DNA of 37,735 bases from contig CACZVC010000002.1 of NCBI GenBank assembly GCA_902784545.1, forward strand, positions 1 to 37,735, given 5' to 3'. Numbering within the stretch: the first letter of the stretch is position 1; the number at the start of each line of letters is the position of its first letter. Below are positions 8,127 to 16,627 of this stretch, piece by piece. A program made the position numbers and the translations under genes. The notes beneath the pieces are model-generated. The model was not told where the DNA came from and did not search any database. It was given only the letters and a program-made list of their open reading frames with translations. The stretch is from an uncultured Ruminococcus sp. Lineage in GTDB: Bacteria; Bacillota; Clostridia; Oscillospirales; CAG-272.

Positions 8127-10157
8127 TCACGCGTTGGAGCTTACGTATTTGAACAGAGAAACTATGTCCTTGTTGTTTATCTGTCCGTCTCCGTTGCAGT
8201 CGAGCGCGTCCTCGTTTACCTTTACGTCGCCGCCGCTCAGATATTTGAACAGCGTAACGACGTCCTTGTTGTTCGCCGTACCGTCGCCGTTTATATCGCC
8301 GAAGACGACCGCGGCGCTTCCCGCCGCTTCAAAATCGAACGTGTAGCAGTAAAGCGAGCCGGTTTTCGAAACTCTCGTATAATCGCCGTCGACGTATTCG
8401 GATGAGGCGTTGAAGAACACGTCGGGAAGCTCGTCGGAATCGAAACGGTAGCCCGGTACGGGATTCAATTCAAAGAAAATGTAATACGTTCCGCCGCTTG
8501 CAAACACATCCTCCGGCTCCATGCTGATATCGCCCGATGCAGCATCGAACCAAATCGCGTTTGATATCGTGTAAGGCGCGCCGTCCGGCAAGGATATGCC
8601 CGCGAGACTGCCGCCCGCAGTTTCACCGGCGACCGGCGGTCTTATACCGTCGAGCCCGACCTCTCTTATGATCTCGTTATCAACGCCGGAATAGTTTTTC
8701 GGCAGCGTCCAGATATTGAAGCTTCCGGTATCAGTTAACGAAGTATATTCAGGATCGATCATTACGCTTTCGCCGTTGATCGTTATTACAGCAGCGTTTG
8801 AAAACGCGCAGCCGTCCGACGGCGTGACGATAATATTGAGCGAATAATAATTTCCCGTTTCAAATTCATCGTCGTCATACATATCGTCGTTCGTTGTGTC
8901 GCAGAACCACCGCGCTTCATTGATCCTGTAATTTACGCCCTCAGGCACCGAAAGAGACGGCAGATCCGCGGGCGTCTGTCCGTTCTCCGGCTCGACAAAG
9001 CCGGTTATCCTGACTTCTTCTATAAGCTCCGCGTAAGGCGTTATCGCAGTCGAATAAACGTACAGATCGTTTTCGTTCACGAAGCATCTGTCGTAATCAA
9101 GCTCAAAGCTTGAAAGTATGACGCTTATCGGGAAAGAAAACTCGCTGCCTTCATTGAGCCTTACAACAGCTGCGAAATAATACTCAACGTCTGCTTCAAA
9201 TACGTCGTCCGGTTTCATTGCAGTCTGATCCGCCGCTTTATACCAGCCGTATTCGATCAGACTGAAAGGCGCGTCCTCCATGACGAAGGCTTCCGGCATA
9301 TCGCCCGCCTTTTTTCCCGTTACGGGTTTATCGCTTCCTTTGATCTCAACGAAATCGACCTTGTTCGACATTTCGACCGTACCCGGGACAGACCAGAGTC
9401 TTACCGAATACTCGTCTGCCGTCGACGTGTTGTCCATGTCAATCAGATCCTCGTAGCCGTTGATATAAAACCGCGTTGTATCGCCGAAAACGTATCCCTC
9501 GGTCGGCGCGAGGTCGACGAAAAGCGAAAATTCAAGACCTGCCGTAAATACGTCATCATCGTCCATTCTCTCGTTTTCGTCGTCGTTGAACCAGCACCAG
9601 TCGCGTATTTCGAATCCGACGCCGTCAACATCCGGCTCGCCCGTTTCCCATACCTCCATACCGTCGGCGGGTATTTCCGTTATGATAACGTTTACCGTTT
9701 CTATGACTTTGACCTCGCCGTTATACAGCGGATATCCGGGCAGAGTATAAATGTAAAACACGTCTTCGCTTTCATCATAATAGGTGTAATCGCCGTCAAG
9801 ATACGATGTGCCGCCGTTTACGGTCGCTTTCGTGTCATAGCTGAAAGCGTAACCGTCGTCCGCTTTGAGCGTCATACAGAACGAATAAAGCTTCGCATAC
9901 TCAAAAACGTCGCCGCCGCCCATCATCTCGTCGTCCGTGTCGCAGTACCAGTAGACTTCGACGATATGATAATGCGCGCCGTCGGGGACCGTCGCCGTTA
10001 TCGCTTCCGCGGCGGTCATGCTCACGGCGGGAGCTGTATAACCGATCATTTCCGCGCCGGTTATCACGGTCGATGCGGCGATGGCGTTAAGCGGCAGAAC
10101 GCCGGCGATCAGCGCCGCGGCGATCATCACGCTTGCCAGAACTCTGATTTTTTTCAT
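8127..10157 (-). CDS. Secreted five-repeat beta-domain protein with C-terminal dockerin
   Basis: The start is the ATG at 10157 behind AAGGAG (7-base spacing), giving 676 residues. A Sec signal peptide (about 1-28, ending IAA) is followed by five degenerate repeats of about 110 residues. Each begins with a proline/glycine-rich strand, then a W(Y/F) pair, an acidic stretch ending D(D/E)(V/E)F, an aromatic-rich strand and a G(Y/C/S).F element; examples are VEVYWYCD, RDWCWFND, IEYGWYK, INEARWFCD and ISNAIWFD. The last 60 residues are a type I dockerin with DINGDGTANNKD and DCNGDGQINNKD. I cannot name the repeat. Similar unnamed beta modules occur in secreted clostridial proteins and could bind glycans or other proteins. 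It sits between the EAL gene (24-bp gap) and the CAP-dockerin gene (42-bp gap). Confidence 0.85.
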   Translation of the reverse strand: MKKIRVLASVMIAAALIAGVLPLNAIAASTVITGAEMIGYTAPAVSMTAAEAITATVPDGAHYHIVEVYWYCDTDDEMMGGGDVFEYAKLYSFCMTLKADDGYAFSYDTKATVNGGTSYLDGDYTYYDESEDVFYIYTLPGYPLYNGEVKVIETVNVIITEIPADGMEVWETGEPDVDGVGFEIRDWCWFNDDENERMDDDDVFTAGLEFSLFVDLAPTEGYVFGDTTRFYINGYEDLIDMDNTSTADEYSVRLWSVPGTVEMSNKVDFVEIKGSDKPVTGKKAGDMPEAFVMEDAPFSLIEYGWYKAADQTAMKPDDVFEADVEYYFAAVVRLNEGSEFSFPISVILSSFELDYDRCFVNENDLYVYSTAITPYAELIEEVRITGFVEPENGQTPADLPSLSVPEGVNYRINEARWFCDTTNDDMYDDDEFETGNYYSLNIIVTPSDGCAFSNAAVITINGESVMIDPEYTSLTDTGSFNIWTLPKNYSGVDNEIIREVGLDGIRPPVAGETAGGSLAGISLPDGAPYTISNAIWFDAASGDISMEPEDVFASGGTYYIFFELNPVPGYRFDSDELPDVFFNASSEYVDGDYTRVSKTGSLYCYTFDFEAAGSAAVVFGDINGDGTANNKDVVTLFKYLSGGDVKVNEDALDCNGDGQINNKDIVSLFKYVSSNA
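8257..8291. repeat. 35-bp dockerin-coding repeat, copy 2
   Basis: Identical to 7027-7061; encodes the same part of the first calcium loop of the dockerin. Confidence 0.85.
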
Positions 10158-10181
10158 CGCTTTTCTCCTTATTATCATATA

Positions 10182-12110
10182 TCACAAGCTTCCGTTTTCA
10201 AGAAGCTCAACAAGCACGTTCTCGCTGACGGGACGCGAGAAAAAGAAACCCTGCAGATAATCGACGCCGAGCCTTTGCAAAAGCTCCGTCTGTTCTCTGT
10301 TCTCCACGCCCTCGACAAGTATCCCCTTTCGCATCTGTCTGAACATACGAATGTTGTTTTCAAGCAGCACCATTCCGAATTCGCTTTTTTCCGCGCCCCA
10401 GAGAATGGATTTATCGATCTTTATAACGTCGAAATCCATCGAAAACAGCGCTGAAACGTTTGAATAGCCCGTGCCGTAGTCGTCCATATATATGCGGTAG
10501 CCGGACTGCTTCATTTTGTTTATGACCGATTCCGTTTTCGCGTAGTCCGCGGCGTCGACGGATTCCGTAATTTCAAAGTTTATCTGCGACCTGTCCGCGC
10601 CGCATCCGTCGACTATTTTGTTTATATGTCCGACAATATCCGGCTGTATGAATTGAAGCACGGATAAATTTACGTTTATGCTCCGTATACCGAGCTTTTC
10701 CGGCACTCCGCTCGCCGAAAAACGGCAGACCTGACGAAGCACTATATCGTCAAGCTCTCCTATCAGACCTATCTGCTCCGCTATCGGTATGAATTCGTCG
10801 GGATATATCTCGCCTAATCTCTCGTCGTGCAGGCGCATAAGAGCCTCCGCGCCGTAAACTTTGAGACTGTCGGCGCAAACGGTGGGCTGATAGAACGTTA
10901 TTACGCCGTTGTTGTCGATACATCTCTGTATCGCGTCCTCGACCGTGCGGCGGCGCAGGATATATCCTAAGCTGTCTTTGCCTATCATGCATTTCTGATG
11001 GCCGCGCGGAAGCGAGCTGTCGGCCGTGTTGAATATATCCTCCACGTTGTCTATATCATCCGGTATACCGGCTAAGATCGTCGCCGCGGAAAGTATTATG
11101 TCAACGTTGTTATAATGCCAGCTTTTATTGAAGCGGTCGCTTATGCGGAGCGCTTTTTCTTTCGCTTCTTCTTTTTTGTCTCTCGTCAGCGTCAGAACGA
11201 ACGTGTCCGGCATGAGATAATATATATTGTAACGCTTTACGAATTTTTCAAGCTCCGCCGCGACGGTGGCGGCAAGCGCGGTAAGATTAGACGTACCTGT
11301 CATACGCCTTACGGAATCCGCGCTTTCGAGCTTTATGCAGATTATATGGAACCTGCGCTTGTTCGCTATAAGGTTATCGAGATCTATCTGCAGCGCCTTG
11401 CGGTTGTAAACGCCGAGCTCAGGCTCGACGAGGTTCGCCTCGTCCTCGACCGCGAGCAGAAGTCCGAGGAACGCCAGAGCCTCGGCGAAAAGCTCCACGC
11501 GCAGCTTGATGAAAATAAGCTGTATGCCTATGCCTATCACAACGACGGAGACGAAATACGTAAGCGCGACGCGCCGCTTCGCCGTTATCGCCTTCCAGGA
11601 GCTGAAAAGGTTTGCTATAAAATACACTATGTAAAACGCCGATACGACGTATAAAATCGTTACTCCCCACCCTCTGTGATATTCTATCGTTATTTTGTCG
11701 TAATAATAGCACTGGTGATGAAGCGGATTCGTGAGCATCAGCGTTTCCACCGCGAGAACGGGCAGGTTGAAGATCACATGGCGTATCGGTGTAAAGCTCA
11801 TTATCCTTCCGGTTATGGACAAAACGTAATAGCCGAGAAGCGGAAGCATGGCGGCGTGCGTCAGAAAGTATACGTATTTGCTGAATGAAATAATATCGGG
11901 AAGCGCCGCCGATTCAAAGCGGTGCGGCGTGATAAGCGTTATGAAAATCTCCGATACCGTGTTCAGAACAAGAATGAAAAGCATATAAAGATACAGTTTT
12001 TTCTGCAGCTTATCCATTCTGTTCTGTATGAGTATATATACGACACACGATAAACCAATAAGTAAGCCGGCGATATGGAACGCCACGCCCATCGACTCAA
12101 GATCGGACAT
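10182..12110 (-). CDS. Membrane c-di-GMP phosphodiesterase (7TM, degenerate GGDEF, EAL)
   Basis: A 642-residue protein. Residues 8-222 carry about seven hydrophobic helices resembling the 7TM histidine-kinase-type sensor domain. A GGDEF-like domain (about 232-375) has lost the active motif: the GGDEF position reads MPDTF near 300-304. The EAL domain (about 388-638) looks catalytically intact: EALMR (422-426), NLS (481), NFEITES (E513), MDDYGTG (D543, D544), IKIDKS (K564, D566), VEGVE (E600) and LQGFFFSRP (Q620). It should hydrolyse c-di-GMP to pGpG in response to a membrane or envelope signal, with the degenerate GGDEF possibly a regulatory site. The ATG at 12110 follows GGAGG with 7-base spacing. 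The gene heads an operon with two secreted dockerin proteins. Confidence 0.92.
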   Translation of the reverse strand: MSDLESMGVAFHIAGLLIGLSCVVYILIQNRMDKLQKKLYLYMLFILVLNTVSEIFITLITPHRFESAALPDIISFSKYVYFLTHAAMLPLLGYYVLSITGRIMSFTPIRHVIFNLPVLAVETLMLTNPLHHQCYYYDKITIEYHRGWGVTILYVVSAFYIVYFIANLFSSWKAITAKRRVALTYFVSVVVIGIGIQLIFIKLRVELFAEALAFLGLLLAVEDEANLVEPELGVYNRKALQIDLDNLIANKRRFHIICIKLESADSVRRMTGTSNLTALAATVAAELEKFVKRYNIYYLMPDTFVLTLTRDKKEEAKEKALRISDRFNKSWHYNNVDIILSAATILAGIPDDIDNVEDIFNTADSSLPRGHQKCMIGKDSLGYILRRRTVEDAIQRCIDNNGVITFYQPTVCADSLKVYGAEALMRLHDERLGEIYPDEFIPIAEQIGLIGELDDIVLRQVCRFSASGVPEKLGIRSINVNLSVLQFIQPDIVGHINKIVDGCGADRSQINFEITESVDAADYAKTESVINKMKQSGYRIYMDDYGTGYSNVSALFSMDFDVIKIDKSILWGAEKSEFGMVLLENNIRMFRQMRKGILVEGVENREQTELLQRLGVDYLQGFFFSRPVSENVLVELLENGSL

Positions 12111-12154
12111 CAGTTAACCTCCGGAAAATGATATTGACCCATTTTAACATTATA

Positions 12155-12183
12155 ATTATATCATAAATAACAACAAGTGTCAA
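12155..12183 (-). promoter_or_regulatory. Sigma-A promoter for the EAL-dockerin operon
   Basis: On the minus strand: consensus TTGACA (12183-12178), a 17-bp spacer ending TGA (extended -10) and consensus TATAAT (12160-12155). Confidence 0.8.
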
Positions 12184-12290
12184 TATTCATTTTTAAATAT
12201 ATTACATATTAACCAAAAACAAAAATCCGGATAAAAAGCGAAAGTATGGAAAAAAAGTATCAAATAACCGAAATTTCCTTTGAAAATCTC

Positions 12291-12319
12291 TTGAAAAGAA
12301 AAGAATTTTATGGTATAAT
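12291..12319 (+). promoter_or_regulatory. Sigma-A promoter for the DHH phosphoesterase gene
   Basis: TTGAAA (12291-12296), a 17-bp spacer ending TGG (extended -10) and TATAAT (12314-12319). It lies 32 bp before the ATG. Confidence 0.8.
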
Positions 12320-12350
12320 AAGCAAAACTGATTATCACCCGGAGGTTATA

Positions 12351-13280
12351 ATGGATAAAAAAATGAGACTTGTTACGCGCAGTGACTTCGACGGTCTTGC
12401 CTGCGCCATGATGCTCCGCGATCTCGATATGATAGACGAGATTAAATTCGTACATCCCAAGGACGTACAGGACGGAAAGATCGAGCTTTCCGACAGAGAC
12501 ATAACGACGAATCTGCCGTACGATCCGCGCGTTGCCATCGCGTTCGATCACCACGAATCGGAAATAGACAGACTCAAAGCGCAGGAGGTCGGCGGCAAGC
12601 TGATAATAGACCCGAACGCGAGAAGCGCGGCGCGCGTATTATACGACTACTACGGCGGCAAAGAGACTTTCAAATGCATAAGCGATGAGCTTATGGCGGC
12701 GGTCGACAAGGGCGACAGCGCGGATTTCACGCTTGACGAGGTGCTTCATCCCGAGGGATGGGTGCTTATGCATTTTCTTATGGACCCGCGCACGGGTCTC
12801 GGCCGTTTCCGCGATTTCAGGATATCGAACTACGACCTTATGATGGAGCTTATCGGCTACTGCATGAACCACTCGATAGACGATATACTTGCTCTGCCCG
12901 ACGTTAAGGAGCGCGTCGACCTTTACCGCGAGCAGTCGGAGCTTTTCGAGGCTCAGCTGAAGCGCATAGCAAGGGTCGAGGGCAAGGTCGTTGTGCTCGA
13001 TCTGCGCAATGAAGAGATAATCCACGCCGGCAACCGCTTTATGATATACGCTCTGTACCCCGAAGCGCAGATATCCGTACACGTCGCGTGGGGCTTCCGC
13101 AAGCAGAACACCGCGGTCATGATAGGCAAATCCATATTCAACAAGAATTCGACGGTTGATATAGGCGAGCTCTGCCTCGGCTACGGCGGCGGCGGACACA
13201 GAAACGCCGGCACCTGCCAGCTCGATAACGACGTCGTCGACGAAAAGCTCGTCGATATTATAAAGGCGCTGAACGCGTAA
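12351..13280 (+). CDS. DHH/DHHA1 family phosphoesterase
   Basis: The ATG at 12351 is placed 5 bases after GGAGG, giving 309 residues; an upstream in-frame ATG at 12246 lies ahead of the promoter and is rejected. The DHH metal motifs are present: SDFDG (10-14), a later Asp, AFDHHES and DKGDS. The C-terminal DHHA1-type glycine/His signature GYGGGGHRNAG is also present. The family uses two Mn(II) ions to cleave phosphodiester or phosphoanhydride bonds in nanoRNA, pGpG, pApA or polyphosphate. The exact substrate cannot be read from motifs. The gene is divergent from the EAL phosphodiesterase, whose product pGpG is a plausible substrate. Confidence 0.85.
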   Translation: MDKKMRLVTRSDFDGLACAMMLRDLDMIDEIKFVHPKDVQDGKIELSDRDITTNLPYDPRVAIAFDHHESEIDRLKAQEVGGKLIIDPNARSAARVLYDYYGGKETFKCISDELMAAVDKGDSADFTLDEVLHPEGWVLMHFLMDPRTGLGRFRDFRISNYDLMMELIGYCMNHSIDDILALPDVKERVDLYREQSELFEAQLKRIARVEGKVVVLDLRNEEIIHAGNRFMIYALYPEAQISVHVAWGFRKQNTAVMIGKSIFNKNSTVDIGELCLGYGGGGHRNAGTCQLDNDVVDEKLVDIIKALNA

Positions 13281-13341
13281 AATACCGTACAAAAACTAAA
13301 GCGAACGTTTTGCGCGCTGCGCTGAAAAACAAAATATAAAT

Positions 13342-13382
13342 ACCGGCTGATATAAGGAAATACGCTCCTTATTTCAGCCGGT
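13342..13382. other. Long hairpin after the DHH gene
   Basis: ACCGGCTGA plus ATAAGGA (13342-13358, split by a T) pair with TCCTTAT plus TCAGCCGGT (13366-13382), giving 16 pairs around a single T-T mismatch with a 7-base loop. No strong T run follows, so it may be a processing or mRNA-end structure rather than a classical terminator. Confidence 0.55.
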
Positions 13383-13429
13383 TTATACGTTCAAGCGTTT
13401 TTTCGTCAAAAGAAAGAAAGCGATATGAT

Positions 13430-13452
13430 ATTTGCCCGCGTGCAGGGCAAAT
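13430..13452. other. Small hairpin between convergent genes
   Basis: ATTTGCCC (13430-13437) pairs with GGGCAAAT (13445-13452) around a 7-base loop. It lies just ahead of a stronger hairpin and has no T run of its own. Confidence 0.45.
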
Positions 13453-13457
13453 ACAGC

Positions 13458-13495
13458 TGCCGGCTGTCATTTCTGACAGCCGGCATACGTTTTTT
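13458..13495 (+). terminator. Probable rho-independent terminator
   Basis: A perfect 12-bp stem TGCCGGCTGTCA/TGACAGCCGGCA (13458-13469, 13474-13485) with a 4-base loop is followed, four bases later, by T6 (13490-13495). It can stop the plus-strand DHH transcript. The same stem could slow minus-strand transcription leaving the 13522-16605 gene. Confidence 0.65.
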
Positions 13496-13521
13496 ATGCT
13501 CCGGTACCGCGTACCGTGATT

Positions 13522-16500
13522 TTATTGTTTAACTGTTATCTCGTATTCCTTCGCCTTGTTCATATCGACGTTGAACGAGAAGGAATAAGTGCCGTCGTCG
13601 TCGCGGCTGACCTGATATCCGTCGTAGCCGTTTACGCCCGCAAGCTCTATTTCAACGGGCTTGCCGTCGGCTTTGAATGAAATCTCCGGTTTCGTGTAGT
13701 CCTTGAAGCCGTAGACCCTTACCGCCGCGGTGCTCCTGCCGCCGGATATTTTGAATACCGCCTTGTTGTCCTTCGCTTTTACGGACGGGATGATGGTATC
13801 GTCGACCGCCTCGCCCTCGATAACGGTTATCTTATACGGGTCGACGCAGCTGTCGGCTCTTACGTTTCTTACGTTATCGTCGTTTTTGCTCGTGCTGTAG
13901 CCCCACGGCAGAAGTATCATTTCAAACTCGATAACGTCGCCCTTTTTAAGCGTTACCTCGCCCAGATCGAGCGTGAGTGTTCCCGTGTTTATAATGCCGT
14001 CGAACTGATCGTGCACTATGAAGCCGCCGTCGTACTTTTTGCCGTTTATCGTTATGTCGCTCGATCTGACGATAAGACCGAAGTTTACGGATTCCTTAAT
14101 GTTTCCGCCGAAGTAATCGTAATACGGATATTCCTTTCCGAGCTTTACGTATCTGTCGGTCTCGCCTTTTACGTCTTCTATGACCTGCTTGCCGTTTTCG
14201 TCAAGATAACCCATTTTTGCGAAAGTCACGGTGTAGCTGTCGAACTTGAACAGAGCGAAATCTTTTTTGAAATCGGCGATGCTGACGTCGTCCTGCACCT
14301 CGTATTTGACGTGGTAATACGTTCTCGTCTCGTCCGTCTGCGCCATTTCGGCGTGGCGGTACGTCGCTTTTATCTTGTTGTCGTCGGACAGGAAATTCAT
14401 CGTTATATCCGCGTAAACGGGTCCGCTCGATTTGATGTTCGCGCTCTGCGATTCGGTTTTGTTGAGTTTTCCTTCCTTGTCGTTATACTGTAAGAAATAA
14501 AGTCTGCCTATGCTCGTGTGCTGTGTGCCTGTGTTGTTTTCCCAGAACGGAGCGGAATTAGCGCGGAAGTCCGGCAGCATGAATCCGTCCTTGCCGAATA
14601 CGTAGTAAGGCGTTATGCAGTTCGTCTCCGTAACGCCGACGGAAATATGATAATACGGGATGTGGAAGGCTATGAACGATATCTGTTTCAGCGGGTATTT
14701 GCCCCAGTTCTGATACAGATGCACCATAGTGAACTTCTTGCACTCGTCTTTTCCGACCGTCAGCGGAACGTATACCTCGCCGAACGCGGCGGCGCCGGTA
14801 CCCTTTTCGGGATAGTACAGCGGCTCCTCGTTTTCGCCGTCGAAGTTTTTGCCGACCTCGAGCGGGAGCGGAAGCATTCTGTCGTTTTCGTCAAGGAACG
14901 CCGCGCATTCGATCCTGCCTCTCCTTGTCGCCAGGTTCTCCGCGGTCTGTATATATATCTTTCTGTCGGTGACGCCGTCTCCGCTTATCGCCGCGTTTAT
15001 AAGGAACTGCTTGTCGCCGTTTTTGAAAGCCGTGGCGAACTCCGTGCCTTTGCAGGTGAACATATAGCTGCCCATAAGCGCGTCGTAGCCCTTGTACGAG
15101 GCGTTATCGACTTCTTTCATTATTTTTATATCGGTAAGCGGATTCCTTTCAACGTACGCTTCCTTGCGCAGATCGTTGAACTGGTGAGACGAAGACGTGT
15201 AAATGCGGTGGCCGAAACGCAGGTCTCTGCCCTTTTTGATAGTTTCCTTTATCTCGATGCCGCGCGTTATGACGTAATTGCCGTCCTTCAATTCGACTCT
15301 GATATAACCGTTATTCTCCGCCACGGGCATTATTATGCCGTAAACGCCCGCGCCGTTTATATCGAAGCCGACGTATTCGGTCGAATCGAAATCGAAGCCG
15401 TCAAGCGAGGAGACCTCGCCGTTTTTGTTTTTGATAACGAATTTTCTGACTGTGTCGGCGGGTATGACCGTCTGCGTTTCAAGCACGCCGCCGTCGCTGT
15501 AATCCGATATGGCGACGACGCGGACAACGTCGTGCATTTTATCGGGATAGGTATGGAAAATACGCTCGAGCGCGAGGGGGATGGTGACGTCCTTGCGCTT
15601 CAACGCCTTTATCTCGGATATAACGACCTTCTCGCCGCCCTCCGTTCCGCAGTCTATACGGAAACCGGTCACTTTGCCGTTGTAATCCGGCAATGCCGAA
15701 AGCGGAACGACGACCGTGCATTCCCTGCCGGCTATGAATCTGAAGCCTATCGACTGCTCCTGATTGTATTCTTTCTTGGAGCCGGCTATGAGGTAGATGT
15801 AAGCCGAAGCGGACGTTTCCGCCTTTATCGTGATCCTTACCGCGTCGTATTCATCGGCGGAGTAGTTTACGTTTGACATGATATACGGGTCGATCGACGA
15901 TTTGACCGTATAATTGATAACGCCGCGCTTTGAGGTGAGCTTCGTTATGTCCGGACTGCCGGACCAGACCTTCGTTTTGTCTATGATATCATAATAATCG
16001 CCTTCATTCGTCGCCGCGCCGGGTTCGATGAGATCCTGATCGCGGAAACGGAAATCATAGTAGTAATAGCCCAGACGGTTGCTGTTCATCCTCGCGTTCG
16101 CGTAAGAATACGCGCCGCTGAATTTGACGCCCGCGGAATTTACGACGTATGCGTCCATTGTATTTGTGAAATACGGCTTGCCCTCAGCGTTATAAAGCGT
16201 CTCGACCTGCTTTTTGCCTGTTTCCGACAGATTGTAAAGCAAAGACGACGTGCCGTTGTATATCAGGAATTTCGATCTTACGTCGTCGGTGAATTTGCCG
16301 CCGACGATGTTCTTTGTTTCGTTTGCGTTGTCGATCGTGCTGTTCCAGTCGGTCTTTGAAAAGTCGACCGCGCTGAAATCAACGGGATCGCGCGTTATCT
16401 TATCGTAGAACACCGGATCCTCGTCGACAATCGGCTCCTCCGTTACGGCGCCTGTCTCCGTGACTTCCCCCGTCGTTTCGGCGGCTGTTTCTGTTTCTTT

Positions 16501-16605
16501 CACGCTTGTTACCTCCTCTGTGGTTTGCGGTGTTACCGTAGGATTGCACGCAGCCGCGCAAAGCAGCGTTACGACGGCAAGTACGGCTGAAATCAGTTTT
16601 TTCAT
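13522..16605 (-). CDS. Large secreted lipoprotein of unknown function
   Basis: A 1027-residue protein with a lipoprotein signal peptide (Cys20 after AAA) and a Thr/Glu-rich tether to about residue 60. The ATG at 16605 follows AGAGGT at 6-base spacing. The body is rich in predicted beta strands. Residues about 230-330 resemble a carbohydrate-binding-type sandwich (RITIKAETSASAYIYLIAG, then SALPDYNGKVTGFRID). The middle is aromatic-rich (for example GYYYYDFRFRDQ and KKGRDLRFGHRIYTSS). The C-terminus ends in an Ig-like segment. I recognise no catalytic motif. It follows the SASA lipoprotein by 22 bp and ends the six-gene carbohydrate block, so a surface glycan-binding or glycan-processing role is plausible. 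Confidence 0.75.
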   Translation of the reverse strand: MKKLISAVLAVVTLLCAAACNPTVTPQTTEEVTSVKETETAAETTGEVTETGAVTEEPIVDEDPVFYDKITRDPVDFSAVDFSKTDWNSTIDNANETKNIVGGKFTDDVRSKFLIYNGTSSLLYNLSETGKKQVETLYNAEGKPYFTNTMDAYVVNSAGVKFSGAYSYANARMNSNRLGYYYYDFRFRDQDLIEPGAATNEGDYYDIIDKTKVWSGSPDITKLTSKRGVINYTVKSSIDPYIMSNVNYSADEYDAVRITIKAETSASAYIYLIAGSKKEYNQEQSIGFRFIAGRECTVVVPLSALPDYNGKVTGFRIDCGTEGGEKVVISEIKALKRKDVTIPLALERIFHTYPDKMHDVVRVVAISDYSDGGVLETQTVIPADTVRKFVIKNKNGEVSSLDGFDFDSTEYVGFDINGAGVYGIIMPVAENNGYIRVELKDGNYVITRGIEIKETIKKGRDLRFGHRIYTSSSHQFNDLRKEAYVERNPLTDIKIMKEVDNASYKGYDALMGSYMFTCKGTEFATAFKNGDKQFLINAAISGDGVTDRKIYIQTAENLATRRGRIECAAFLDENDRMLPLPLEVGKNFDGENEEPLYYPEKGTGAAAFGEVYVPLTVGKDECKKFTMVHLYQNWGKYPLKQISFIAFHIPYYHISVGVTETNCITPYYVFGKDGFMLPDFRANSAPFWENNTGTQHTSIGRLYFLQYNDKEGKLNKTESQSANIKSSGPVYADITMNFLSDDNKIKATYRHAEMAQTDETRTYYHVKYEVQDDVSIADFKKDFALFKFDSYTVTFAKMGYLDENGKQVIEDVKGETDRYVKLGKEYPYYDYFGGNIKESVNFGLIVRSSDITINGKKYDGGFIVHDQFDGIINTGTLTLDLGEVTLKKGDVIEFEMILLPWGYSTSKNDDNVRNVRADSCVDPYKITVIEGEAVDDTIIPSVKAKDNKAVFKISGGRSTAAVRVYGFKDYTKPEISFKADGKPVEIELAGVNGYDGYQVSRDDDGTYSFSFNVDMNKAKEYEITVKQ

Positions 16606-16627
16606 ATATGTACCTCTGAAAATTATT

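Noticed and set aside
12246-12350. Extra 35 N-terminal residues of the DHH protein
   Set aside because: The promoter and ribosome binding site lie inside this stretch, so it is upstream of the transcript start.
14518-15876. 452-codon open frame on the plus strand opposite the 1027-residue lipoprotein gene
   Set aside because: It has no ribosome binding site and Arg/Val/Tyr-rich composition typical of an antisense shadow, while the minus-strand protein has a signal peptide and normal composition.
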